This document shows, piece after piece, positions 1 through 7,985 of a stretch of DNA of 64,000 nt. The position numbers and the translations under genes were made by a program. Under the pieces are notes generated by a model, which saw only the letters and a program-made list of their open reading frames with translations, was not told the origin of the DNA and did no database searches. This DNA comes from Ottowia thiooxydans DSM 14619 (GTDB taxonomy: Bacteria > Pseudomonadota > Gammaproteobacteria > Burkholderiales > Burkholderiaceae_C). The first letter of the stretch is position 1. Every line of letters begins with the position of its first letter. The stretch spans positions 124,001 through 188,000 of the forward strand of contig NZ_AUGX01000008.1 of the NCBI RefSeq assembly GCF_000422885.1. The letters run 5' to 3'.

Positions 1-99
1 GAATTGACCCTGTCCGAGCGCGTCGATTCCACCTCATCACTTTGCTTGCTCAAGTCCCTGCTCTCCTCAGTTATCGCTTCAATTTGATCGATGCCGCGT

Positions 100-127
100 C
101 CTAGGAGCGCTATCGGAGCCTCCTAGG
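100..127. repeat. Inverted repeat upstream of the first operon
   Basis: CCTAGGAG at 100-107 is mirrored by CTCCTAGG at 120-127, an 8-bp perfect stem with a 12-nt centre. It lies before the first promoter, so it may be the terminator of a gene left of the window or a regulator site. There is no T-run after it. The rest of 1-156 shows no gene. Confidence 0.4.
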
Positions 128-156
128 GCGGTCCGCAATTATGCGCTGGGCGTTGC

Positions 157-186
157 TTGACAAACCCAGCAAGGGAAATTTATGAT
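157..186 (+). promoter_or_regulatory. Sigma-70 promoter of the first catabolic operon
   Basis: A perfect -35 hexamer TTGACA (157-162) and a -10 hexamer TATGAT (181-186) are separated by 18 nt. The start codon of the first gene follows 76 nt downstream. Such a near-consensus promoter would be strong unless repressed, which fits the palindrome directly after the -10. Confidence 0.75.
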
Positions 187-189
187 TAC

Positions 190-215
190 GCTATGCGCAA
201 AAGTTTGCGCATAGC
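190..215. promoter_or_regulatory. Perfect palindromic operator overlapping the transcription start
   Basis: The half-site GCTATGCGCAAA (190-201) is repeated in inverted form as TTTGCGCATAGC (204-215) around a 2-nt centre, giving 12 matched base pairs. A further GCGCAA follows at 213-218. The site begins 3 nt after the -10, where a bound dimeric repressor would block initiation. No regulator gene is adjacent in the window, so the cognate protein is unknown. Confidence 0.7.
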
Positions 216-262
216 GCAAGAAATTAAACCGGGTTTGGCCGTATTCGGCTCATGGAGATTCA

Positions 263-1183
263 GTGACCGCCTATCAAAACATCGTCGTCGACCGCCGTGC
301 TTCCATCGTGGTGGTGACCTTCAACCGCCCTGCATCCATGAATGCGCTTTCTCCAGAGATGGAAATGGAGATGTGGGACGCCATCAGCCGCGCCGATGCC
401 GATCCCGAGATCCGAGCTGTTGTGCTCACAGGTGCAGGCAGCGCGTTTTGCTCTGGCTATGACATTTCCCGTGGCCCCGGCGATGACCGGCCGTCGCTGC
501 TGGGCGGCAACGATTTGTCCAACGCTGAGTTGCTCAAGGGCTGGATGAACATTGACGGAGGAGGGTTGGAACGGTTGATGCGCATCTGGCACATCTCCAT
601 TCCCGTCATTACGGCAATCAATGGCTGGGCGATGGGCGCGGGCTTCTGGTATGCCTTGGCATCGGACATCACGCTCGCGTCAGACAAAGCTGTCTTCGCG
701 CAACCCGAGGTGCGGCATGTCTCCAACACCAGCTTTCTCTTTGCCGCCCTGGCAGGTTGGAAAGCGGCCCACCGGTTCGGGCTGACCGGCGACCATATGG
801 ATGCGGCCGAGGCCTACCGGTTGGGCATAGTCAACGAGGTCGTGCCACACGATGAGTTGATGGAGCGGGCTTGCGCCCTGGCCGAACGCATCGCACTTGT
901 ACCCGAGCCTTCAGTTCGCCTGAACAAGGCGGTGACCTGCTCCGGCCTGTTGGCCGCGGGATTGCAGGCGGGGCTGGCTCTGAACGCGCCGCTCTCGGCT
1001 TTGGCGCATGCATCAAACAACGACGAGCGGCTGCATCTGTGGGAAACGATGCGTCTGAAGGGAATGCGCGCCTTCGTGGCGCAGCGGGATGGACCGTTTC
1101 GGCCAGAACCCTTTGGACCGAAGTCTGCTCGCACGAGTCTGGCGTCCGCCGCGGAGAACGGTGCAGGGGACGCAAGCAAATGA
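263..1183 (+). CDS. Enoyl-CoA hydratase/isomerase family protein
   Basis: A 306-aa crotonase-fold protein, somewhat longer than the usual 260 aa because of a C-terminal tail. It starts at GTG 263 with GGAG 6 nt upstream. The oxyanion-hole segments are visible as AFCSGYDIS (about residues 71-79) and GWAMGAGF. The QPEV motif keeps the first catalytic Glu of hydratases, but the second Glu (in AMExxLTG of mammalian hydratase) is Arg here (AHRFGLTG). Simple hydration is therefore uncertain, and isomerase, hydrolase or lyase chemistry is possible. It is the first gene of an operon and overlaps the CoA-transferase gene by ATGA, suggesting that both act on the same CoA thioester. The substrate is unknown. 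Confidence 0.85.
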   Translation: MTAYQNIVVDRRASIVVVTFNRPASMNALSPEMEMEMWDAISRADADPEIRAVVLTGAGSAFCSGYDISRGPGDDRPSLLGGNDLSNAELLKGWMNIDGGGLERLMRIWHISIPVITAINGWAMGAGFWYALASDITLASDKAVFAQPEVRHVSNTSFLFAALAGWKAAHRFGLTGDHMDAAEAYRLGIVNEVVPHDELMERACALAERIALVPEPSVRLNKAVTCSGLLAAGLQAGLALNAPLSALAHASNNDERLHLWETMRLKGMRAFVAQRDGPFRPEPFGPKSARTSLASAAENGAGDASK

Positions 1184-1878
1184 TCGACAAGATACGCTCG
1201 GATGTCGAAAAAGCGCTGTCGTGCCTGAAAGATGGGAGCAGCCTCATGATTGGCGGGTTCGGCGAATGCGGACGCCCCAACATGTTGATAGCCGCCGTGC
1301 TCGATATGGGGATTCGTGACCTGGTACTGGTCAGCAACAACTCGGGTACGGGGCGCATCGGACTGGCTGCGCTGCTGCTTAGTGGTCGCGTGCGCAAGAT
1401 GATCTGCTCATACCCTCGCGGCGATCTGGCGAGTGAGCTTGAGCGGATGGTGCGCGCCGGCTCCATCGAACTTGAAGTGATGCCGCAGGGCACGCTGTCC
1501 GAGCGCATGCGCGCTGCGGGGGCCGGTATCCCCGCGTTCTATTGCCCCACTGGATTTGGTACGACCACCGCGCGAGGCAAGGAAACGCGTGAGTTCAATG
1601 GGCTTGGTTGTGTGCTGGAGACCGGGCTCACGGCCGATGTCGCCCTGGTCAAGGCGGGGCGCGCTGATCGCTGGGGCAATCTCACCTATGACAGGCTGGC
1701 GCGAAACTTCTCGCCGCTGATGTGCATGGCGGCTCGCACGGTCATCGCCGAGGTGGATGAGGTGGTTGAGCTCGGGGATATTGACCCCGAACACGTGGTG
1801 ACTCAGGGCATTCTGGTTGATTCGGTGGTTCGCACGCAGCCCGTCGATGCGCGTGTCTGGGAAAGGGCTCTGGCATGA
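1180..1878 (+). CDS. 3-oxoacid CoA-transferase subunit A
   Basis: A 232-aa alpha subunit of a class I CoA-transferase (SCOT/PcaI/AtoD type). The start is ATG 1180, overlapping the previous stop as ATGA; the frame is open further upstream but that part overlaps the crotonase gene. Family features are MIGGFGECGRPNMLI near the N-terminus (glycine-rich CoA contact), the VSNNSGTG stretch and the GRADRWGNLTY segment. The enzyme moves CoA between a donor such as succinyl-CoA and a 3-oxo acid. It needs the beta subunit encoded next, also joined by an ATGA overlap. Sequence alone does not tell acetoacetate from 3-oxoadipate use. Confidence 0.9.
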   Translation: MIDKIRSDVEKALSCLKDGSSLMIGGFGECGRPNMLIAAVLDMGIRDLVLVSNNSGTGRIGLAALLLSGRVRKMICSYPRGDLASELERMVRAGSIELEVMPQGTLSERMRAAGAGIPAFYCPTGFGTTTARGKETREFNGLGCVLETGLTADVALVKAGRADRWGNLTYDRLARNFSPLMCMAARTVIAEVDEVVELGDIDPEHVVTQGILVDSVVRTQPVDARVWERALA

Positions 1879-2543
1879 AGCCGCTGACAAGAGATCAGAT
1901 CACCTGGCGCGCTGCGCAGGATGTTGAAGACGGCATGGCCGTCAATCTGGGTATTGGATTGCCAGAAGGCGTGGCCAACCATATTCGGCCTGGCCATGAA
2001 GTCATCTTGCACAGCGAGAACGGCATTCTTGGTATGGGCCGCTTGGCCGGGCCCGATGAGGTGCATCCAAATCTCATCAATGCCGGCAAGGTTCCCATCA
2101 CCATGGCTCGCGGAGCGAGTATCTTCGATCAGGCGCAGTCCTTCGCGCTCGTTCGTGGCGGCCACATTGACCTTTGCCTGCTCGGCGCCTTCCAGGTAGC
2201 GGGCAACGGTGATCTCGCGAACTGGTCGCGAGCGCAGGAAGATCATCTGCCGGCCATAGGCGGTGCTATGGATCTCGCACGTGGCGCACGCAGCGTTTGG
2301 GTCCTGATGGCACACAACCAATCTGATGGCACACCCCGAATCATGGATCGGTGCAGCTACCCCCTGACCTGTGCGGGAGTGGTTCAGCGGGTCTATACAG
2401 ATCTTGCCGTGATAGATCTGACCAGCGAAGGCGCCGTCGTGAGCGACATGCTGCCGGGCCTGTCGCGCGAGGAGTTGCAGTCCCGAACTGGTTTGCCGTT
2501 GAAGTTTGCAACGAACGTGGCGAGCTTGTGCGCACCGTTCTGA
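1875..2543 (+). CDS. 3-oxoacid CoA-transferase subunit B
   Basis: A 222-aa beta subunit, the usual length. The family signature SENGILGMG is present and its Glu48 is the residue that forms the glutamyl-CoA intermediate. GGHIDLCLLGAFQV and GDLANW are also typical. It starts at ATG 1875, inside the last codons of subunit A, so the two are translationally coupled and made in equal amounts. With the crotonase upstream and the reductase downstream it suggests activation or thiolytic processing of a short acyl chain in the cytoplasm. Confidence 0.9.
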   Translation: MKPLTRDQITWRAAQDVEDGMAVNLGIGLPEGVANHIRPGHEVILHSENGILGMGRLAGPDEVHPNLINAGKVPITMARGASIFDQAQSFALVRGGHIDLCLLGAFQVAGNGDLANWSRAQEDHLPAIGGAMDLARGARSVWVLMAHNQSDGTPRIMDRCSYPLTCAGVVQRVYTDLAVIDLTSEGAVVSDMLPGLSREELQSRTGLPLKFATNVASLCAPF

Positions 2544-2631
2544 GCTGGCTTCACTGGGCCGCTGAGCTCGAAGTGACCGCGGCCTCTCGCTCCCCGGATT
2601 CCTCACACCTACTTGAAATGGAGAACGATTC

Positions 2632-3624
2632 ATGCCTAGAGCAATCTTGCTGACGCAGGACGGCGGTGCAACCCACGCCCAAGTGACCGACCTAGATGAG
2701 GCGCACTGGCCCGACGCCGCCGTGACCGTGGAGGTGGAGTACTCCACACTTAACTATAAGGATGCACTGGCCATGACCGGCAGAGGGCCCGTGGTGCGGA
2801 CTTGGCCTATGGTGCCCGGCATCGATTTCGCCGGACGGGTGAAGTCCAGTACCGACCCTCGCTTTGTGCCCGGAGCACCGGTGGTGCTCAACGGTTGGGG
2901 TGTCGGGGAAACGCGCTGGGGTGGGCTCGCCGCCATAGCGCGCGTGCCGGCGGAGTACCTGATCGATCTGCCCCCCGCATTGTCGACAAAGGATGCGATG
3001 GCCATCGGAACCGCTGGCTATACGGCGATGCTGTGTGTGCAGGCGCTGGAGAAAGCCGGAATCCGAGCTGACGCCGGGGACGTGCTGGTCACTGGCGCCA
3101 ATGGCGGCGTGGGCGGTTTTGCGATCGCGTTGTTGGCCCGGCGTGGGTATCGAGTCGTTGCGTCGACTGGACGCATGGAGGAAGCGTCACACCTGCTCGC
3201 GGTGGGCGCTGCTGAAGTCATTGACCGGGCGACGCTTTCCACTCTGGGAAAGCCATTGCAAAAAGAACGCTGGGCTGGCGCGGTCGACAGTGTGGGTGGC
3301 GCGACATTGGCCAACGTCTGCGCAGCCACGCGTTACGGTGGGTTGGTCGCCGCGTGTGGCCTGGCTCAGAGCATGGACTTTCCTGCATCGGTAGCACCGT
3401 TCATCCTTCGTGGCGTCACCTTGGCCGGTATCGATAGTGTCATGGCCCCGTTGGCGCGTCGCCACTTGGCCTGGGAGGCGTTGGCTCGTGAGATCGACGC
3501 CGACACCCTTCGCCTTTTGTGTCCGCGTGTGCTTTCCCTGGAGGACGCCATTGACGCAGCCAGTGCGCTGCTCGATGGTCAGATCCGGGGCAGGGTGATG
3601 GTCGATCCGAATCTAGTCCCATGA
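2632..3624 (+). CDS. acuI: AcuI/YhdH-type acryloyl-CoA reductase (MDR family)
   Basis: A 330-aa zinc-independent medium-chain dehydrogenase/reductase with the YhdH/AcuI pattern: VEYSTLNYKDALAMTG near residue 40, PGIDFAG, and the NADPH-binding loop VTGANGGVGGFA. Characterised AcuI proteins reduce acryloyl-CoA to propionyl-CoA with NADPH. In this operon it could detoxify or reduce an enoyl-CoA made by the neighbouring crotonase; that substrate is inference. A GGAG site lies 8 nt before ATG 2632. It follows subunit B after 88 nt, probably in the same transcript. Confidence 0.8.
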   Translation: MPRAILLTQDGGATHAQVTDLDEAHWPDAAVTVEVEYSTLNYKDALAMTGRGPVVRTWPMVPGIDFAGRVKSSTDPRFVPGAPVVLNGWGVGETRWGGLAAIARVPAEYLIDLPPALSTKDAMAIGTAGYTAMLCVQALEKAGIRADAGDVLVTGANGGVGGFAIALLARRGYRVVASTGRMEEASHLLAVGAAEVIDRATLSTLGKPLQKERWAGAVDSVGGATLANVCAATRYGGLVAACGLAQSMDFPASVAPFILRGVTLAGIDSVMAPLARRHLAWEALAREIDADTLRLLCPRVLSLEDAIDAASALLDGQIRGRVMVDPNLVP

Positions 3625-3726
3625 AATGGGCTCCCCTTCTGCCAACACATTCTTGACTCACGATTGCTGAGACGAGCAATCGCTTCTTCGATTCCTTTTT
3701 ATCTAGAACAGCGAGAGATAAACCGT

Positions 3727-4722
3727 ATGTGCACCCCGCCCACCTCCATACCATCGCGCAAGCAGCCCAACCGGCGGCAAGCCTTGAGCCTACTTGGCGC
3801 AGGCGCCGCCGCGGTAGCTTTTCCGGGCCATGCAAATTCCTATCCAAGCAAGTCCATCGAGTTGGTCGTTTGCTACGGTGTGGGAGGCGGCAGCGACAGC
3901 TACTATCGTGGCCTTGGACAGATCCTTTCCAGGCAGTTGGGGCAGTCGGTCGTGATCGTCAACAAGCCGGGTGCAGGCAGCGCTGTGGGATCGGCCTACA
4001 TCAAGAATGCGGCGCCGAACGGATACACCATCGGAAATCTAACCGAGGTAATGATGCGCGAGCAGTTACTGGGCAATACTCAGTACGACCCTGCGAAAGA
4101 CTTCAGCTACATAGGTGTGGGGGCCTCGGTTCCTTTTGGTTGGGCCGTCAGGGCCGACTCTCCGATTAAGTCACTCAATCAGTTGGTCGACGAAGGCAAG
4201 AGGTCTCCCGGTAAATTGAGCTATGGCGCTGCGGGCTCGCCCAAGTTGCCTTCCTGGGCCATGAAGTTGCTGGAAAGCCAGACGGGAGCCAGCTACCTGG
4301 GTGTGCCTTACCCCAGCAGCGCCGCCATCATTACCGCCGCGATCGGAGGACAGATCGACTTGATCTGCGACGCGATCGGCGCCCTGGCCGGTACTGTAAG
4401 CGGCGGGCGTCTGCGCATGCTGGCCGTCTCCTCTGAGCAGCGCTTGCCGCAATGGCCAGAAGTACCCACTGCCCGTGAGCTGGGAGTCAACGCTACGACC
4501 ACTCTGCCATATGGTTTGGGCGGACCGGCTGGAATGCCGGCTGCGGTGATCGCGCGTCTGGAAGACGCCATGCGCAAGGCGGTAGCAGACCCGGAGCACC
4601 AACAAATAGTCGACAGATTGAACATGGCGCAGTGGGTGCGCATCGGAAAGCCCTATGACGACTACATGCGCAGCCAGTACGCCGCCATGCCCGCGCAGAT
4701 GAGGGCCTTCGGCGCCCTCTGA
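3727..4722 (+). CDS. Bug-type tripartite tricarboxylate receptor, Tat-exported
   Basis: A 331-aa periplasmic solute-binding protein of the TctC/Bug family. The chosen start, ATG 3727, lies after GAGAGAT and places a twin-arginine signal (PNRRQALSLLGAGAAAVAF) at residues 15-35; the frame extends upstream to 3664 without a better site. Family marks are YPSKSIELVVCYGVGGGSDSYYRG and VNKPGAGSAVGSAYI, the carboxylate-gripping loops. No TctA or TctB membrane gene is near, so it may use a distant transporter or act as a sensor. Its place in the operon suggests its ligand is the acid degraded here. Confidence 0.85.
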   Translation: MCTPPTSIPSRKQPNRRQALSLLGAGAAAVAFPGHANSYPSKSIELVVCYGVGGGSDSYYRGLGQILSRQLGQSVVIVNKPGAGSAVGSAYIKNAAPNGYTIGNLTEVMMREQLLGNTQYDPAKDFSYIGVGASVPFGWAVRADSPIKSLNQLVDEGKRSPGKLSYGAAGSPKLPSWAMKLLESQTGASYLGVPYPSSAAIITAAIGGQIDLICDAIGALAGTVSGGRLRMLAVSSEQRLPQWPEVPTARELGVNATTTLPYGLGGPAGMPAAVIARLEDAMRKAVADPEHQQIVDRLNMAQWVRIGKPYDDYMRSQYAAMPAQMRAFGAL

Positions 4723-4725
4723 ACA

Positions 4726-6303
4726 ATGAGATACCCAATGACTGGCGCCGAGAGCCTGTGCGACACGCTCCTTTCGAACAACGTGAACGTCTGTTTCGCG
4801 AATCCAGGGACCTCCGAGATGCACTTTGTGAGTGCCCTGGACCGCCGACCGGAAATGCGGTGCATTCTTGGGTTGTTCGAAGGCGTGGTGACGGGCGCTG
4901 CTGACGGCTATGCGCGCATGATGCAAAGGCCCGCAGCGACCCTGTTGCACCTCGGTGCCGGCTTGGCGAACGGTTTGGCCAACATCCACAACGCCAAGCG
5001 TGCGGGCAGCGCCATGGTCAATATTGTTGGAGACCACGCCACCTATCACCTGAAACACGACGCACCGCTGACCAGTGACATCGTGTCCCTTGCCAGCCCC
5101 ATGTCGCACTGGGTTCGCAGGACGCGCAGTGCGGCCACCGTCGCGGATGACGCCCGCGACGCGATTCGCGTCTCTCGAGAGGCCGGTGGGCAGATCGCCA
5201 CCATGATTCTCCCGGCAGATGCTGCATGGTCAAAGTTGCCGTCCGTGCAGAAACCTCAAGATTCCAACGAGCCAGCACCCTTGACAGTGCCTTCTCATGA
5301 TGCGGTGCGTGATGCCGCCAATGCGATCCGAGCAGGAGGTCCTGGAGCGCTGCTTTTGCTGGGTGGAGCCGCCTTGCGAGGTCAGGCGCTGGATCTGGCG
5401 GGCGCGATTTCGCACGCCACCGGAGTGAGACTGCTCGCAGAGACCTCCAATCAGCGCATGGAACGTGGTCGCAGTCGTGTGCCCATCGCTCGCATTCCCT
5501 ATTCCGTTGGTCAGGCGCTGGCCGCTCTTGGCGACGTGCAGCAACTCGTGCTTGTTGGGGCGCGTCAACCTGTGGCCTTTTTTGCGTACCCGAACATGCC
5601 CAGTGTTCTCACGCCTGAGGGTTGTGCGTGTGTTCCCCTGGCTGCGCCGGGGCAGGACATCCTGGCCGGCCTGCAATTGCTGGCGCAGGAACTAGGCGTT
5701 CCCGTGGGTGCACCATCTCTGCGCCTACAAAATGAAACGACGACACTGCCATCGGCTGGCCCCCTTTCTGGGACTGTCGTCAGCCGAATTCTGGCTTACT
5801 ACCTACCCGAGCATGCGATCGTTTGTGATGAAGGGGTGACCGAGGCGCGCGATTTCCCGGCCGCAAGTCTGAATGCGGCCCCTCATGACTATCTGCAGTT
5901 GACAGGCGGCGCCATTGGTATGGGGTTGCCCTTGGCGGTAGGCGCAGCGGTGGCGTGTCCGGAGCGCAGGGTCATCTCGCTCCAGGGCGACGGCAGCGCG
6001 ATGTACACCTTGCAAGCGCTGTGGACACAAGCCCGAGAATCACTCGACTGCCTGACCATCATCTTGGCTAACCGCAGCTACGCTATCTTGAACGGCGAGA
6101 TGGTCAATGTAGGGGGCAGTGCGCTTGCCGGCGGAAATGCGCAGCGCATGCTCGATTTGGACAATCCCGCGCTGGACTGGACCATGATGGCGCGGGGTAT
6201 GGGCGTAGAAGCCGTACGGGTTAGCACCGCAGAAGAGTTTATCCGCCAATTGCGTGTCGGACTCTCCACGCGCGGACCATTCCTGATCGAAGCACTGATC
6301 TGA
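4726..6303 (+). CDS. ThDP-dependent enzyme, acetolactate synthase large-subunit-like
   Basis: A 525-aa member of the pyruvate oxidase/acetolactate synthase/benzoylformate decarboxylase superfamily with all three domains. The N-terminal PYR domain carries FANPGTSEMHF and the activating glutamate (E52 in GLFEGVVTGAADGYARM). The C-terminal PP domain has the GDGSAMYTLQALWTQ Mg-ThDP motif ending in ANRSY. ATG 4738 (MTGAESL) matches relatives better than ATG 4726 and has a nearby GAGAT, so the true protein may be 521 aa. It sits 3 nt after the Bug gene. It probably decarboxylates or ligates a 2-oxo acid. No small regulatory subunit is nearby, which argues against a housekeeping acetolactate synthase. 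Confidence 0.8.
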   Translation: MRYPMTGAESLCDTLLSNNVNVCFANPGTSEMHFVSALDRRPEMRCILGLFEGVVTGAADGYARMMQRPAATLLHLGAGLANGLANIHNAKRAGSAMVNIVGDHATYHLKHDAPLTSDIVSLASPMSHWVRRTRSAATVADDARDAIRVSREAGGQIATMILPADAAWSKLPSVQKPQDSNEPAPLTVPSHDAVRDAANAIRAGGPGALLLLGGAALRGQALDLAGAISHATGVRLLAETSNQRMERGRSRVPIARIPYSVGQALAALGDVQQLVLVGARQPVAFFAYPNMPSVLTPEGCACVPLAAPGQDILAGLQLLAQELGVPVGAPSLRLQNETTTLPSAGPLSGTVVSRILAYYLPEHAIVCDEGVTEARDFPAASLNAAPHDYLQLTGGAIGMGLPLAVGAAVACPERRVISLQGDGSAMYTLQALWTQARESLDCLTIILANRSYAILNGEMVNVGGSALAGGNAQRMLDLDNPALDWTMMARGMGVEAVRVSTAEEFIRQLRVGLSTRGPFLIEALI

Positions 6304-6597
6304 TTTTTCTTAGCCTGCTCGGGCAGGCGGCCACCCTCATGCGGTTGGCCCCAGGTTGCACGTTACGAATGCGCCGTTCATCAATTCGGAAACGCTTTGA
6401 GTTGCACGGGCCACTGGCCACCACGCCCAACAGGCAGCACACTCCTTGGAGCAGTCTATATAGATCTATCGCAGTAGGCGCGTAGTGTTGGCTCGTTTTT
6501 TGCTGATGAAGAGGTATTGGATCTAACCCTGGGTTTTCCCTAATGTGAAAACCGCATTTGCAAATTATAAAACGGTAGTTCTATTTTGCGGAACTCC
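6304..6597. other. Intergenic region before the AraC-type gene
   Basis: No gene is seen in these 294 bases. GCCTGC-TCGG-GCAGGC (6313-6328) forms a 6-bp stem shortly after the ThDP-enzyme stop. It may end the first operon, although no T-run follows. The AT-rich part from about 6530 to 6590 is the likely promoter region of the next gene. Confidence 0.4.
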
Positions 6598-7689
6598 ATG
6601 CCACGATCCGGATGTGACTATTCGCTTCTCATCCAACCGGAACCTGCTGCAATGACCACTCGACTCGTGGTGGGCGCGATCAGTGCTGAAGCCAATCGTG
6701 TGGCCACCAATCTCATGCATCATCTGCTGCGCGATGAAACGCCGGCGGACGGAGCGGCCGTGGCTTGGCCAGCACATCGCCCTTCACCTCTGGCCTCCAA
6801 GACCTCGTTGCTGGGCTTTACCCGAATGCTGTCCAGCGCCGCTGAGCAAAGTGGGCGCAGTCACTTGGGACTGGACATGGCGTGCACCGATATGGGGCCC
6901 AGCCATAGTATCTTTGGTGGCTTGTTTCTCTACGCGCCTACTGTAGGCAGTGCATTGGAGTCTTTGGCGCGCTATTTCTCCGTGGTGCAGACAGGTACCC
7001 GTGTTGAGCTGGTCCAGAACCAGGGCAGCGCCCGTTTGATCTACGATATTCACAATCTCGCGGGCACTGACCGTCTGCATGATGCAGCCTATACGCTGGG
7101 CAAGCTTTGTCGGTCGCTGCGCCGCGGGGTGGGTGAATCGTGGGCCTTGGATCACGTGACGCTGGCGGCTCCTACGCCCCGGTTGCAAGCGCCTTATCAG
7201 CGCGTTTTCCGGGCGCCGGTAGTGTTTGATGCTCAGCATACAGCGCTGTATTTTTCACCACGGCTTCTTAGTCAACCCATCGCTTCGGCTGATCCCCTGC
7301 GGTACGCAGATTTTTGTGCCCACCTAGAGCAACTGATGCCAGGCGGGCAAGAATCTGAACTTCTGGAGGATGCCCTTCGTGCATGGATGGTGCATGCGGT
7401 GCGGTGGGGGCGCGCCACGTTGGACTACGCTGCTACCGACTTCGGCGTAACCCCGAGAACCATGCAGCGACGTTTGAAGGAGCAGAACATCAGTTTCCAG
7501 CCACTGCTGGCGCAAGTTCGCATGGAGACGGCGCAGCACATGCTTTCCCAGAGCAACCTTGCTGTGATGGATATTGCGGAGCAACTGGGTTTCAGCGAGA
7601 CCAGTGCATTCACCAGAGCCTTTCGCAGCTATACGCGGCAAAGCCCGAGTGCGTTTCGCCAGTCCGCCTTCGCCGCACGAATTCACTGA
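6598..7689 (+). CDS. AraC-family transcriptional regulator (OruR-like)
   Basis: A 363-aa regulator from ATG 6598; ATG 6652, with GGAA upstream and giving 345 aa, is an equally good start. The N-terminal two thirds resembles the arabinose-binding-like domain of OruR/GbuR-type regulators (FGGLFLYAPTVGSALESLARYFSVVQTG). The C-terminal region holds two helix-turn-helix units, with TPRTMQRRLKEQNISFQPLLAQVR and then VMDIAEQLGFSETSAFTRAF, the AraC signature. Relatives sense amino acids such as ornithine or arginine derivatives. It is followed by the acetylpolyamine-type catabolic genes on the same strand and is the obvious candidate activator; this link is inference. Confidence 0.85.
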   Translation: MPRSGCDYSLLIQPEPAAMTTRLVVGAISAEANRVATNLMHHLLRDETPADGAAVAWPAHRPSPLASKTSLLGFTRMLSSAAEQSGRSHLGLDMACTDMGPSHSIFGGLFLYAPTVGSALESLARYFSVVQTGTRVELVQNQGSARLIYDIHNLAGTDRLHDAAYTLGKLCRSLRRGVGESWALDHVTLAAPTPRLQAPYQRVFRAPVVFDAQHTALYFSPRLLSQPIASADPLRYADFCAHLEQLMPGGQESELLEDALRAWMVHAVRWGRATLDYAATDFGVTPRTMQRRLKEQNISFQPLLAQVRMETAQHMLSQSNLAVMDIAEQLGFSETSAFTRAFRSYTRQSPSAFRQSAFAARIH

Positions 7690-7985
7690 TTTACTGATGC
7701 ACTGAAATCGGAAACGGAACGGAACGCGAGTGCAGCGGGCGCTTCATCTGTTTCGCCGGCCCTTGACGTGGTCCGACGGATACGGGCACTCCCCACAAAA
7801 AACGACGTCTATCAGCAGCTATTGGCTGCGCGAAGCGCGTCGCAATCCATTTCGTATTCCTTCCTGAGCGGCCCCGGACGTATCGCGAGCGCGTTCTGAG
7901 CGGTCGCCCCGTGGATTGTCGTGATTGGTCAATTAATTTCGGCCCGCACTGACTACGCTGTGCATACGTATTCAGGAAATTTGCC
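7690..7985. other. Intergenic region before the amidohydrolase operon
   Basis: No gene is visible in 296 bases. A TTGGTC hexamer (7925-7930) followed by AT-rich sequence is a possible -35, but no convincing -10 stands out. If the AraC-type protein activates this operon its site should lie here. Confidence 0.35.

Noticed and set aside
1803-2747. Long open frame on the minus strand opposite CoA-transferase subunit B
   Set aside because: It is antisense to a gene with clear family motifs, has no recognisable domain, and spans a gene boundary; a side effect of GC-rich codon use.
4171-5109. 312-codon minus-strand frame opposite the Bug and ThDP-enzyme genes
   Set aside because: No family similarity or ribosome site, and it overlaps two well supported genes.
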